Shown here one piece after another: positions 37,758 to 46,981 of a stretch of 64,000 nucleotides of DNA (positions within the stretch are counted from its first letter, which is position 1; the number at the start of each line of letters is the position of its first letter). The stretch comes from CAVYXA01 sp963846775. GTDB lineage: Bacteria > Verrucomicrobiota > Verrucomicrobiia > Chthoniobacterales > UBA10450. Made by a program: the position numbers and the translations under genes. The stretch lies in NCBI GenBank assembly GCA_963846775.1, contig CAWJXB010000006.1, forward strand, positions 1,364,001-1,428,000, given 5' to 3'. The notes beneath the pieces are model-generated. The model had not been told where the DNA came from and searched no databases. It saw only the letters and a list, made by a program, of their open reading frames with translations.

Positions 37758-39704
37758 CGGCAGCCAATTGCCGGGCTGGTGCGGAGGTTTGCTGCCGTTC
37801 AGGCTGAGATAGGTGTATTCCTGGAGAAGCCGTTCATAATCGGAGAGAAGCCGCATGGCGTCGCTCGGTTTCAGAAAATCGGTTTTGATGGCGGCATCGA
37901 CTTGTGTTTTCAGCAGCCGCATCAGCTCGACCTTGTCCCATTGCGTCATCGACAACACTTCGCCAATCGTGCTGCCCTCGATCACTTCCTCGATATACCA
38001 TCCGCTTTCTTCATCCGGATCGAGAAACACGTGCACCTCAGTCACTCGGCCAAACAAATTGTGCAGATCGCCCATAATATCCTGATACGCGCCGACCATG
38101 AACACGCCGAGATAATAGATTTCACCGGGCGTAATTCGATGCAGTGGCAACGTTTCCCGGACGTCCTGAAGATCGGTGAACTTCGAGACTTTGCCGTCGG
38201 AATCACAGGTGATGTCCACGATCGTCGCATGGCGATCTGGCGGAGTGGTTAATCGATGAATCGGCATGATCGGAAAAAGTTGGCCCAGCGCCCAGTGATC
38301 GAGCAGCGATTGGAACACCGAAAAATTGCAGATGTATTGATCGGCGAGCGAGGTCTCAAGTTGCTTTACTTCCTCCGGCACGTAACGCAGGCCGCGATGC
38401 ATGTTGACGATTTGATGCGCGAGCTGCCAATAGACGGTGTCAATCTTGGCTTTGGATTCCAGATCGAGGAGACCTAGATCGAACGTTTGCTGGGATTCCT
38501 CCTTGATCTGCTGGATGTCGTGCAAGCTCTCAAGACGATTGCCGCGCTTGAGCCGTTGTTTCACGTCGAGAATGTCGTGCACCAGCTTGTGATCTTTTTC
38601 CGTGGCCTCGACCTTGAGCTTGGGCACAGTTTTCTCAATCGAGCTGAACGCTTCCACCACCAACACGGAATGATGGGCCACGATCGCACGTCCCCCTTCA
38701 CTGACGATGGCCGGATGCGCGACGCTTTCGGAATCGCACACCTCCATGATGTTCCAAATGACGTCGTTGGCATACTCCTGGAGCGAGTAGTTGGCCGAGC
38801 TGTCGAAGTCGCTCCGTGAACCATCGTAATCAACGCCGAGACCGCCGCCGACGTCGAGATAACCGAGCTCATGTCCGAGTTTGGCCAGCTTCGCGTAGTA
38901 ACGAGCCCCTTCGCGAACGGCGCGTTTGATCGTCGAAATATCCGGCACCTGTGAGCCAACGTGGAAATGGACCAGCTTTAAACAATGCGCGAACCCGGCG
39001 TCCTTTAGCATCTGGCTGGCGGCAATGAGACTCGTCGTGTCGAGACCAAACTTTGCGTTCTCGCCGCCGCTGGGCGACCATTTGCCAGAACCTTTGCTGT
39101 GCAAACGCACGCGAATACCGATGTGCGGCTCGACGCCGACTTCCTTCGCCGCACGGATCGTTTGCTCGAGCTCCTCGAGTTTTTCCACCACGATGATGAC
39201 CGACTTGCCCAGCTTTCGGCCTAACAAAGCGATCCGGATAAATGCGCGGTCCTTGTACCCGTTGCAAATGATCAGGCTCTCAGGATCTTTGTGCATCGCC
39301 AGCGCCGCCACCAGCTCCGGCTTGCTCCCAGCTTCCAGCCCGAAATGAAATTGCTGGCCAGCATCGACAATTTCTTCGATCACTTCGCGCAATTGATTGA
39401 CCTTGATCGGAAAAACACCGCGATAGTGGTTGCGATAGCCGAATTCGGCGATCGCCGTTTGAAATGCGCGATTGACCGATTCCACGCGGTGCCGGAGCAA
39501 GTCCGGGAACCGCACGACCAGCGGGAAACCAAGGCCGCGCGCCCGCGCTTCATTCACCACTTCGAGAAGGTCAATCGAGCCGCCATTTTCCTGAAGTGGT
39601 TTGGCGACGACATTGCCATTCGGGTTGACCGTGAAATAACCGCCTCCCCATGCATCCACGTTGTAGGTGGCGATGGCGGACTCGAGGTCCCAGTCGTTTT
39701 TCAT
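37749..39704 (-). CDS. speA: Biosynthetic arginine decarboxylase, 651 aa
   Basis: This is a fold-III PLP decarboxylase of SpeA length. The PLP lysine lies in GVFPIKVNQLREV (about residue 102). The glycine-rich phosphate-binding region YLDVGGGLGVDYDGS (about 280) and the C-terminal substrate Cys region near FMVGAYQDIMGDLHNLFG (about 548) are present. The family-specific opening VDAWGGGYFTVNPNGNV is intact. It makes agmatine for polyamine synthesis in the cytosol. No speB follows here. The upstream 284 bp holds an inverted repeat (39835-39904). Confidence 0.95.
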   Translation of the reverse strand: MKNDWDLESAIATYNVDAWGGGYFTVNPNGNVVAKPLQENGGSIDLLEVVNEARARGLGFPLVVRFPDLLRHRVESVNRAFQTAIAEFGYRNHYRGVFPIKVNQLREVIEEIVDAGQQFHFGLEAGSKPELVAALAMHKDPESLIICNGYKDRAFIRIALLGRKLGKSVIIVVEKLEELEQTIRAAKEVGVEPHIGIRVRLHSKGSGKWSPSGGENAKFGLDTTSLIAASQMLKDAGFAHCLKLVHFHVGSQVPDISTIKRAVREGARYYAKLAKLGHELGYLDVGGGLGVDYDGSRSDFDSSANYSLQEYANDVIWNIMEVCDSESVAHPAIVSEGGRAIVAHHSVLVVEAFSSIEKTVPKLKVEATEKDHKLVHDILDVKQRLKRGNRLESLHDIQQIKEESQQTFDLGLLDLESKAKIDTVYWQLAHQIVNMHRGLRYVPEEVKQLETSLADQYICNFSVFQSLLDHWALGQLFPIMPIHRLTTPPDRHATIVDITCDSDGKVSKFTDLQDVRETLPLHRITPGEIYYLGVFMVGAYQDIMGDLHNLFGRVTEVHVFLDPDEESGWYIEEVIEGSTIGEVLSMTQWDKVELMRLLKTQVDAAIKTDFLKPSDAMRLLSDYERLLQEYTYLSLNGSKPPHQPGNWLPLS

Positions 39705-39834
39705 TCTCGGTCTTGGTGGCCCCCGAAAGTTTTCGGAGCAAAGCGGATAATGGGATCAGCACGCAAAACATGCAAGCACGCGCGCACAGATTTTGGCGAA
39801 AACTCTCGGATTTTCAGCGGCGGGCGAATTCTGA

Positions 39835-39904
39835 CCCTCTCCCTTTGGCCAAGGTAAGGGTCGCGATCAACACCACCCTGCCGTCTCCCTTGCCAAGGGA
39901 GAGG
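39835..39904. repeat. Long inverted repeat (CTCTCCC...GGGAGAG family)
   Basis: CCCTCTCCCTTTGGCCAAGG and CCTTGCCAAGGGAGAGG face each other across about 35 bp between divergent speA and the bifunctional nuclease. It is related in sequence to the palindromes at 15311-15375 and 54865-54945. Confidence 0.6.
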
Positions 39905-39988
39905 CGACGCACAGCGCGAACACGGTGTGCGTTCGCGCGAAAGAATACGCTTTTCTTGTTTTTCCGCGCCCGGCAGATAACGTTCCGT

Positions 39989-40459
39989 GTGAATAAGACG
40001 GTGATCGAGGTGCAGGTACGGGCGGTTTTGCCGACCAGTGGGGGATGCGCAGTTTTTTTGGGAAACAACGACAAGGTGTTCATCATTTATGTCGATCAAA
40101 CGGTCGGGAGTGCGATCACGATGTTCATGCGCGAGATTTCCAAGGAGCGACCGCTCACGCACGATTTGGTGGCCCATCTCATGACTGCGCTCGGGGCCAA
40201 AGTCGAGCGAGTGATCATCAACGATCTGAAAAACGCGACCTACTATGCCCGCATGATCATTCGCGCGGAAAACGAATTGCATCAGAAGAAGATTGTCGAA
40301 CTTGATGGGCGTCCGAGCGATTGCATCGCCATGGCTATTCAGCAGAAAGCGCCGATCTACGTGAGCCAAGAGGTGTGGGACGAAGTCGATGACATGAGCG
40401 ATGTCCTGCGCAAAATGGAAGAGGAAGGGCTCAAACCGGATCCGGAAACCGAGGAGTGA
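39989..40459 (+). CDS. Bifunctional nuclease (BFN/DUF151) family protein, 156 aa
   Basis: GTG 39989 (or GTG 40001) is the likely start; the long in-frame extension upstream covers repeat DNA. The domain is typical: VFLGNNDKVFIIYVDQTVG, then RPLTHDLVAHLMTALGAKVERVIINDL, and LDGRPSDCIAMAIQQKAPIYV near the end. DUF151 proteins include a described plant RNase/DNase; many bacterial members have no tested activity. An acidic tail follows. It stands divergent from speA. Confidence 0.87.
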   Translation: MNKTVIEVQVRAVLPTSGGCAVFLGNNDKVFIIYVDQTVGSAITMFMREISKERPLTHDLVAHLMTALGAKVERVIINDLKNATYYARMIIRAENELHQKKIVELDGRPSDCIAMAIQQKAPIYVSQEVWDEVDDMSDVLRKMEEEGLKPDPETEE

Positions 40460-40474
40460 GGACCGTAATTGGTG

Positions 40475-40519
40475 AATCGTGAATCGTTAAAATCGGAAAC
40501 CCGTTCTCGATTCACGATT
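40475..40519. terminator. Bidirectional hairpin between convergent genes
   Basis: AATCGTGAATCG (40475-40486) and CGATTCACGATT (40508-40519) form a perfect 12-bp stem with a 21-base loop in the 72-bp gap between the convergent bifunctional nuclease and ptsI genes. No clear T-run follows, so a factor-assisted or structural role is possible. Confidence 0.5.
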
Positions 40520-40531
40520 TGACGGCCAAGC

Positions 40532-42301
40532 CTACCCCAGCAAATCTCCGTAGCGTTCGTTTGCCACAGCCAGGCAGCGCGACAAGATTTCCTCCGGCAG
40601 TTGCAGGCGCAGCACCTCTTCGATTAACCGGCGGCAAGTCGGCACATCCAAACTTTGCACAGCGCGCTTGACCCGCGGAACAAGCACTGCCGCGACGCTC
40701 AGCTCATCCATGCCGAGACCGACCAACAGCGGGATCAAGGCAACGTCGCCGGCCATTTCACCGCAGACGCCAACCCAGATATTGTTCGCGTGCGCGGCGT
40801 CGGCGATCATTTTGAGCAAGCGTAGCACGGCGGGATGCGTCGGCTCGTAGAGATGCGCGATGCGCTCGTTCAAACGATCAACCGCGAGCGCGTATTGAAT
40901 AAGATCGTTCGTGCCGATGCTAAAGAAATTGACTTCGCGCGCGAGCACATCCGCCGAAATGGCCGCGCTCGGGATCTCGATCATTGCACCGGCTTCCATT
41001 TTGTCGCCGATGTCGATGCCGCCTGCGCGCAATTCTTCCTTGCATTCATTTAAAATCGACATGGCGCGCCGAAGTTCTCCGACCCCGGAGATCATCGGGA
41101 ACATGATTTTTACGTTGCCGACCGCGCTGGCGCGGAGAATCGCGCGCAATTGCGTTTTGAAAATCTCGACGTTCTCCAGGCAAAACCGAATGGCGCGCCA
41201 GCCGAGAAACGGGTTAAGCTCGTCGCTGGCATCGACCGTTCCCGGCGCGAGCTTGTCGCCGCCGAGATCGAATGTGCGAATGATCAACTGTTCGGGCCGG
41301 ACACGCTCCGCGATTTCTCGATATTTCTCGTGTTGCTCGTCCTCGCTCGGCAGCGTGTTCCGGTTCAAATAAAGAAACTCGGTGCGATAAAGTCCTATCC
41401 CTTCGGCGCCGTTGGCCGCGACTGCTTCGACGTCGCCGGGCAATTCGATGTTGGCCGAGAGGACAATGTGTCGGCCATCGCGCGTGATCGATTTCGTTTC
41501 GCGCAGCTCGCGCAACTGCGCCGTAACCTTGACCCGGCGCGATTCAATTTCGCCATAGTGGGCCAGCGTTTCCGGTTTAGGATCGACAATGAGCAAGCCG
41601 TTGGTGCCATCGACCAGCACGTGCCGGCCGGTTTGCAATCTGTCCGTGACATCGTGCAAGCCGACGACCGCTGGAATGCCGAGGGAACGCGCGATAATGG
41701 CCGTGTGCGACGTGCGACTGCCCAGATCAGTCGCGATCCCCAGCACATGCTGCCTATTCATCGCCGCCGTGTCGGATGGCGTGAGATTATGCGCCACTAA
41801 AATGTGCGGCTCGGTCAGCGACAAAAACGTCTTGGGCGCTTTGCCCTGCAAATTGCGGATCACGCGTTTGGTCACATCCTGAACGTCGAGCGCTCGCTCG
41901 CGCAGATAGGGATCGTCAATCTTGCTGAGCGTTTCGGCGTAATTGTTAGCCACCTCCTGGAAAATCCATTCCACATTGCAAAGATCGCTCTCCAACTTGC
42001 GCAGCACTTCGTCGATCAAGGTGCGATCTTCCACGACCAGCAGATGGGCGTCGAAAATTGCGGCGTCTTTCGCGCCGATCGATTCTGCGATCCGATGCTG
42101 CATCTCCAGGATTTGCGCGCGGGTCTGGATGAGGGCGGTCTCAAAGCGCGCGATCTCATCGGCGATTTGCGCGGTGGTGATCCTGTATCGCGCCACATCA
42201 TCGAGATCATCCTTTACGACATGGATCTGCCCCCGAGCGATCCCCGGCGAAACGCCCGCGCCGTAAAAATGAATTTCCTCCTTCGGACCGGTAACGCTCA
42301 T
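40532..42301 (-). CDS. ptsI: Phosphoenolpyruvate-protein phosphotransferase (Enzyme I), 589 aa
   Basis: The ATG at 42301 gives MSVTGPKEEIHFYGAGVSPG; a TTG nine codons upstream is the alternative. The swivelling domain has the phospho-His motif GSRTSHTAIIARSLGIPAVVG (about residue 185). The PEP-binding barrel shows GIGLYRTEFLYL, TFDLGGDKL and the C-terminal VGVCGEMAGD with the catalytic Cys. It transfers phosphate from PEP to HPr. It is the third gene of an hprK-ptsH-ptsI set with no sugar-specific Enzyme II in the window, suggesting a regulatory PTS. Confidence 0.94.
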   Translation of the reverse strand: MSVTGPKEEIHFYGAGVSPGIARGQIHVVKDDLDDVARYRITTAQIADEIARFETALIQTRAQILEMQHRIAESIGAKDAAIFDAHLLVVEDRTLIDEVLRKLESDLCNVEWIFQEVANNYAETLSKIDDPYLRERALDVQDVTKRVIRNLQGKAPKTFLSLTEPHILVAHNLTPSDTAAMNRQHVLGIATDLGSRTSHTAIIARSLGIPAVVGLHDVTDRLQTGRHVLVDGTNGLLIVDPKPETLAHYGEIESRRVKVTAQLRELRETKSITRDGRHIVLSANIELPGDVEAVAANGAEGIGLYRTEFLYLNRNTLPSEDEQHEKYREIAERVRPEQLIIRTFDLGGDKLAPGTVDASDELNPFLGWRAIRFCLENVEIFKTQLRAILRASAVGNVKIMFPMISGVGELRRAMSILNECKEELRAGGIDIGDKMEAGAMIEIPSAAISADVLAREVNFFSIGTNDLIQYALAVDRLNERIAHLYEPTHPAVLRLLKMIADAAHANNIWVGVCGEMAGDVALIPLLVGLGMDELSVAAVLVPRVKRAVQSLDVPTCRRLIEEVLRLQLPEEILSRCLAVANERYGDLLG

Positions 42302-42456
42302 CCGCTGCGAGAGTACAGCAGATGTCAACTCGGGGGAAGTCTCGGTAGTGGTACCGTTTGGTCCGAATTCTACGTTCGGTCCTGGGCGCTTTGCTCGCGA
42401 ATGCTTTCGGAGTTCAGCGTTGGGCGTTTCTCTGCTCTAACTTCGCCCGGGAAAAA

Positions 42457-42765
42457 TCAGTCCTCGTTGAACTTCGCGTTGATGAGCGCTTCCAGTTCCT
42501 CGAGCGCTTCACCGGCATCGGGCCCTTCGCACCGGAGCTGGAGCTTCGATCCCTGCCCCGCGGCAAGCATCATTAAGCCCATGATGCTTTTGCCATTGAC
42601 TTCCTCTCCCTCCTTCGAAACCCAAATTTCCGATCGATACCGGCTCGCGATCCGCACAAACATCGCCGCCGGTCGCGCGTGCAAGCCGAGCCGATTCACG
42701 ATCGGTATCTCCTTCTCGATCTTTTGAGCGCTTCCGGCGTCTTTCGTCCTCCTCAACAATCCCAT
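42457..42765 (-). CDS. ptsH: Phosphocarrier protein HPr, 102 aa
   Basis: The active-site His29 lies in NRLGLHARPAAMFV (equivalent of His15). The regulatory Ser60 lies in NGKSIMGLMML (equivalent of Ser46, the HprK target). The N-terminus carries an extra basic stretch of about 15 residues (MGLLRRTKDAGSAQK) not found in most HPr. Having both phosphorylation sites next to hprK implies control by Ser phosphorylation. The 54-bp gap to hprK is an almost pure purine tract on the coding strand. Confidence 0.93.
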   Translation of the reverse strand: MGLLRRTKDAGSAQKIEKEIPIVNRLGLHARPAAMFVRIASRYRSEIWVSKEGEEVNGKSIMGLMMLAAGQGSKLQLRCEGPDAGEALEELEALINAKFNED

Positions 42766-42819
42766 TGAGCTCTTCCTTCTTCTTTTCTTCCGCTTCCTTC
42801 TTTAGTCTTACTTTTCTTT

Positions 42820-43815
42820 CTATTTCGGCCCCGGCTGCATCAAGTTTAGCAGTTTGGTGTTAAATTCGAGGGCGCTGTTTTGGCCTAACGCTTTCAGTTT
42901 TTGATCCATCGCCGCCACTTCTATCAGGCGCGCGATATCGCGTCCGGGTTTTACCGGAATCGTTATGTGCGGCACTTGCAATCCCAGGATTTCGTAAAAC
43001 TCGCGATCGAGCCCAATCCGATCCACTGAATCCACCTCGTGCCAGTCCTGCAGCGTCACCACGAGATCGAGCCGTTTCTCCATCCGAATACTGCCGATCC
43101 CAAAAATATTGGCCACGTTGATAATGCCGATGCCGCGCACTTCCATGTGGTTGCGCGTGAGATCGGGCGCGGTCGCCATCAGCTCACGCCCTTCCAACAT
43201 GGTGATGCGCGTGACATCGTCGGCCACCAGGCTGTACCCGCGCTCGATTAACCCGAGCACGCATTCACTCTTGCCGATTCCGCTTGCGCCCCGGATCAGC
43301 ACCCCGATACCAAGAACGTCGACCATGCTGCCGAACTCGGTCACTGTCGGTGAAAAATCCAGCTCCAGCGCGATCGTAGCTGCGTTAATGAACTTCATCG
43401 TGATCATCGGCGTGCGAAAAACTGCGATCTCCATTTCTTCCGCCACCGGCAGCAGTTCCGGGAACAAATGAAACCCACGCGACACCACCAGGCACGGAAT
43501 CTTGCACGCGCACAACTCGCGAAACCGCTCCACGCGGACTTTCTCCGACAGACTCTTCAGATACGAATACTCCGCCGCGCCGAGAACCTGCACCCGCTTC
43601 TCGGCGAAATAAGTGTAGAACCCGGAGAGCGCGAGACCGGGCCGATTGATGGTCGGCTCGCGAATTTTGCGATAAAACCCAACCCGCGGCCCCTCCAATT
43701 TCATCAGCAATTTATCGGCATGTTTGGTGTAAAAACTTTCCACCGTGACGACCGGCACGCTCTTCCGCTGATCGCTTGTCGATGTAATGGTCTGCGTCGC
43801 CGGATGGACTGGCAT
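42820..43815 (-). CDS. hprK: HPr kinase/phosphorylase, 331 aa
   Basis: The Walker A motif GASGIGKS is at residues 176-183, followed by LIERGYSLVADDVTRI, the catalytic region, and MEVRGIGIINVANIFG with the HprK signature. The N-terminal domain (about 20-150) is the usual receiver-like fold. It phosphorylates and dephosphorylates the regulatory Ser of HPr in response to metabolite levels. First gene of the hprK-ptsH-ptsI group, with gaps of 54 and about 155 bp to the following genes. Confidence 0.94.
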   Translation of the reverse strand: MPVHPATQTITSTSDQRKSVPVVTVESFYTKHADKLLMKLEGPRVGFYRKIREPTINRPGLALSGFYTYFAEKRVQVLGAAEYSYLKSLSEKVRVERFRELCACKIPCLVVSRGFHLFPELLPVAEEMEIAVFRTPMITMKFINAATIALELDFSPTVTEFGSMVDVLGIGVLIRGASGIGKSECVLGLIERGYSLVADDVTRITMLEGRELMATAPDLTRNHMEVRGIGIINVANIFGIGSIRMEKRLDLVVTLQDWHEVDSVDRIGLDREFYEILGLQVPHITIPVKPGRDIARLIEVAAMDQKLKALGQNSALEFNTKLLNLMQPGPK

Positions 43816-43935
43816 GTCGCCTAAGTTTTAGCGCGGAACCGACCCAAATGCCAATCGGTTATCGTCGCTTAGGGGACTGCTTCTTCGCGCGAGCCAGAAT
43901 CTCTGGTCGGTCTGGGATTGCAACTTGAAGCTTCG

Positions 43936-44580
43936 TCAGTTTAACGACCCCAGGTCCTTGCTGTTGCTCCCCACCCGCTCATATCCTTCTCTGCCCGGCG
44001 GCTTTTTGCGTCGCGAGGATCCGTAATGCTTGCGAGGATGACCTTCGATAGTGGCTATGAACGTGCGTGCCATCTTTTCGAAAATAGTCTGTCCATGTAA
44101 ACGTCTTTTGGAACTCCATCCTTGCCTGGTTCTCCGTGCTACCTTTCGTTTTTCGGCGACGGATGGCCTTCCAATGTGCGGGACAGCAGACGCGTGTGAC
44201 CTGCCAGAGTCGGGCCAGGTTGGGGGGATTCCTGGAGTGGTGAACACTATCGGCGCGCCCATTGAATCGATCTTCGCTTCGTCGATCTGCACCGGGATTG
44301 CTTTTCTAATCTCCGGTTCGACCGGAATTGCTGGCCGGATTTCAGGCGAACCAGCGACGGGAATGCCAGTTGCATGATTGGGCGCGCGTGCGCTGTAAAC
44401 GACAGCCAAACCAACAACGGCTGCGACTCCGATAGGTGTGATTATCGCTTTCATCGCTCGGTTGGGAGACATTCTTAAGTGTGCTGGATCTTTTTCGCGA
44501 GGCGGCGGCGGCCCGGGCTTGGTGAGAACGTGTTTCTCCACCAGCTTGACCAGTCGCACTCTCTGGTCGCCCTTCCACAC
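43936..44580 (-). CDS. Hypothetical membrane-anchored basic protein, up to 214 aa
   Basis: The frame opens at a GTG (44580); the ATG at 44472 (MSPNRAMKAIITPIGVAAVV) gives a single signal/anchor helix followed by Pro/Ile repeats (PEIRPAIPVEPEIRKAIPV) and a very basic C-terminus. No family is recognised. Another minus-strand frame (44342-44740) overlaps the 5' part and reads smoothly from MRFYGLPDSSAVVNIRAEM, so the true gene may combine both through a frameshift. Weak call. Confidence 0.35.
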   Translation of the reverse strand: MWKGDQRVRLVKLVEKHVLTKPGPPPPREKDPAHLRMSPNRAMKAIITPIGVAAVVGLAVVYSARAPNHATGIPVAGSPEIRPAIPVEPEIRKAIPVQIDEAKIDSMGAPIVFTTPGIPPTWPDSGRSHASAVPHIGRPSVAEKRKVARRTRQGWSSKRRLHGQTIFEKMARTFIATIEGHPRKHYGSSRRKKPPGREGYERVGSNSKDLGSLN

Positions 44581-45274
44581 CGGGGGCTGCGCCTCGAACG
44601 GTACCTGTCCGGTCCCACATCGCCATTGCCTCTGCCGCCTCGATTGGCTGGCGTGGTTTCGCTCTCAATGCTTCCTGATTGCCCATCTCTGCTCGAATGT
44701 TCACTACTGCCGACGAATCCGGCAAGCCGTAAAATCGCAAATCTTCACCGCATCCAGCAAGGGCGCATTTCAGCGCACGACGATGAGTGCGACCCTAACG
44801 GGATTCGAACCCTAATTCGTTAGTGCGCAATGTTGCGTAATTCATGCATAAATCTGCGCAATAGTGCTTGTTAGAGGGAAAACCGCAAAATTCCCGGTTG
44901 GCAAGAATCGCGCACATGAACGCAGTCTGACTGTCCGAAATTGTCCGAAATTCCTCACCGGCGCGTACGTGCATGAACGGAGTCACATGAGCTGCCGGGA
45001 CTTTTGGTTTGCCTTTAGGTCTTCGGATGCGTTCGCAGGACACGCTCGACTGCTGAAACACTCGCGCCAAATACCACACCGCCGTTACTTCGCTCCTCCT
45101 TATTTGGCAATCAGTAATCGAATCTTGCCCCGCGCAGCAAGCAATCATTTTGCCTCGGAACAATTTCTGGTCAGGAAAGAGCAATCAATGCAAAGCCGAA
45201 CGCCGCATCCTCGCTTTGTTAAAGTATGGAAAAAAATGGAAACCGAAACTCAAACCAACAGAAAGATTAAGAAA
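44581..45274. other. Interval holding a tRNA-Glu 3'-end copy, no sure gene
   Basis: 694 bases between the weak minus-strand ORF and the HAF gene. It contains the 24-bp tRNA-Glu copy (44789-44812) followed by small palindromes such as CGCAATGTTGCG (about 44833-44844). The HAF frame is open back to 44864, but the residues there lack a signal and look non-coding. Confidence 0.5.
44789..44812 (-). repeat. 24-bp copy of the tRNA-Glu 3' end
   Basis: GCGACCCTAACGGGATTCG plus AACCC is identical to 46984-47007, covering the T arm and 3' acceptor strand of the tRNA-Glu gene at 46985-47057. The copy lacks the encoded CCA and breaks off inside the T arm. With the intact gene it brackets a 2.2-kb segment carrying the HAF protein. 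Confidence 0.8.
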
Positions 45275-46477
45275 ATGAAAACATTATCCTGTCAAACACG
45301 AGATAGTTCTCTAGGCAGTCGGCGTCTCACAATCGTCGGCTTGTTTTTTGTCGGCCTGATGGCCTCGCTGGTCATCGGGATATCAACAGCAGCGGGTGCA
45401 CAACCCCCAACCTATGTAATCCAGGATCTGGGAGTTGTTCCCGGAATGACGGATGTCGTCCCCACTCATATTAATAGTAATGGCGATGTGGTCGGCATCG
45501 CCAGCGCAGGCGGAGAGAAATGCGCAGCCGGATACAAAGCATACCAAAAAGGGATGCGAGATATTGGTGGCCTTGGCAGCCGTGCCTTTGCTCTGAACGA
45601 CGTCGGAATCGCGGTGGGTGATTCTACCTTCGAAGGACCAGGGGCCGGAGCGATTGCTGCGAGCCACGCCACTTTTTTCAAGGGTGGCGTTGCGTTCGAT
45701 CTGGGAACTCTGGAAGGAGCACTCTACAGCCGTGCTAACGACATCAATGCGTCGGAGCAAATAGTCGGATTCTCCAGCACAACTCTCGACGGCCCATACA
45801 GCCGCGCGTTTGTGTGGACCGGCCAGGGCATGTATGACCTCGGCACGCTCGGCGGAGCCTTTGCTCAAGCCAACGCGATTAATGACAATGGCTTTGTGAC
45901 CGGTTGGTCCCAAACCGCCACCGCCAGCCTAATGGCGCAGACTCACGCGTTTGTGTATCAGCTCAAGGGACCTGGCTCGCCCATTCCGCCGATGCGGGAT
46001 CTGGGAACGCTTGGAGGCCCCAACAGCTATGGTATGTGCATTAACACGAGCAACCACGTCGTCGGCTATTCCGACATCGATAGGAACGACAATCGTTTCC
46101 ACGCTTTCCTCCATAAGGGAGAAAAGATGATGGATCTCGGATCGCTCGCGGGCAACACGACGAAGGGCGACTACAGCACGGCTCTGGGAATCAACAGCGC
46201 TGACCAAGTCGTCGGATACACGTTCATACCCGTTAACACCCCCGCCGAACATCCTGTTCTAGTCAAGCAGGTAGCGTTCATTTGGACTAACATAAACAAA
46301 ATGATCGATCTCAATACCCTAACTGGCCGACCCGGCTCGCGGTACTATTTGTTCTCCGCGGTTGCCATCAACGACAACGGACAGATCGCAGCCAGCGCCT
46401 ATGTTGGAGCTGACAATTCTGTTCATACCGTCTTGCTGACGCCGATCAAGACTCAATACCCGCCGCCTGCTCCATAA
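45275..46477 (+). CDS. Exported HAF-repeat protein, 400 aa
   Basis: The ATG at 45275 gives a long signal peptide (about residues 1-45, with LTIVGLFFVGLMASLVIGIS). The mature part has about seven repeats of roughly 45-50 residues of the HAF type: a Met/Tyr-x-DLGTLGG strand followed by (A/S)xAINDNGxVxGWS, for example YDLGTLGGAFAQANAINDNG and MRDLGTLGGPNSYGMCINTS. These form a propeller-like exported protein of unknown ligand, widespread in Acidobacteria, Verrucomicrobia and Proteobacteria. It is the only sure gene between the tRNA-Glu copy and tRNA-Glu, and is followed by a good terminator. Confidence 0.85.
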   Translation: MKTLSCQTRDSSLGSRRLTIVGLFFVGLMASLVIGISTAAGAQPPTYVIQDLGVVPGMTDVVPTHINSNGDVVGIASAGGEKCAAGYKAYQKGMRDIGGLGSRAFALNDVGIAVGDSTFEGPGAGAIAASHATFFKGGVAFDLGTLEGALYSRANDINASEQIVGFSSTTLDGPYSRAFVWTGQGMYDLGTLGGAFAQANAINDNGFVTGWSQTATASLMAQTHAFVYQLKGPGSPIPPMRDLGTLGGPNSYGMCINTSNHVVGYSDIDRNDNRFHAFLHKGEKMMDLGSLAGNTTKGDYSTALGINSADQVVGYTFIPVNTPAEHPVLVKQVAFIWTNINKMIDLNTLTGRPGSRYYLFSAVAINDNGQIAASAYVGADNSVHTVLLTPIKTQYPPPAP

Positions 46478-46496
46478 AATGCAACACGCCGTTTAA

Positions 46497-46536
46497 GCAG
46501 CGTCTCTCAGTTGCGAGAGGCGCTGCTGTTGTTTTA
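46497..46536 (+). terminator. Rho-independent terminator of the HAF gene
   Basis: GCAGCGTCTCT (46497-46507) pairs with AGAGGCGCTGC (46516-46526), an 11-bp stem with one G-T pair and an 8-base loop, followed by TGTTGTTTT. It lies 19 bp after the HAF stop codon. Confidence 0.8.
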
Positions 46537-46604
46537 AAACCGAAATCACGACGCGCGCTTCTAGGATCGATTCTGCCTGGTACTGATTCTGTTGGTTATG
46601 CTGC

Positions 46605-46766
46605 TCAGTCGCGGAGCGCAGTCAGCTCCCGCGCTGCTTCCTGAGCTTGCTCCGCTGTGATGTGGAGATGTTGATGCAAATACTGGTGCCAATCCGGCAG
46701 CTTTGCACCTCGATCAACCAAGAGGATTTTGTCGATAGCGACTCCCGCACTGGGAACGATTAGCAT
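46605..46766 (-). CDS. Possible short ORF, 53 aa
   Basis: The minus strand from the ATG at 46764-46766 reads MLIVPSAGVAIDKILLVDRG, then AKLPDWHQYLHQHLHITAEQ and a helical tail ending in TALRD. The composition is protein-like (an amphipathic C-terminal helix), and the frame stays open upstream without a start. It may be the tail of a lost larger gene. No family is recognised. Confidence 0.28.
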   Translation of the reverse strand: MLIVPSAGVAIDKILLVDRGAKLPDWHQYLHQHLHITAEQAQEAARELTALRD

Positions 46767-46981
46767 CCGAGTGGACGGTACGGTGATTGATCCCCGCCCC
46801 CCGGTGGGGGACAGTGCCTTTCACACGACCTGGAAATAAGGCGCTTCACGCGGGCGCAGCCGTGGTGCGGCCTGTGCTTCGCTGCGTTGCCCGCGCGGCC
46901 TTGTCTGGCTGCTCCATGCCTTGTCGCTTGCCACGAGCCGCCGTGATCGGCACAACATTGGGCGCTATCTATGAACAAGCA

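Larger units (their letters stand above)
46478..46981. other. Interval after the HAF gene
   Basis: 504 bases. It contains the HAF terminator, a possible 53-codon minus-strand ORF (46605-46766) and a GC-rich stretch with local inverted repeats (46795-46960) next to the 3' end of tRNA-Glu. No larger gene is recognised. Confidence 0.5.

Noticed and set aside
39650..39988. Extending the bifunctional nuclease upstream to 39650
   Set aside because: The extension overlaps the start of speA and an intergenic inverted repeat. The family begins at the residues encoded from about 39989-40001.
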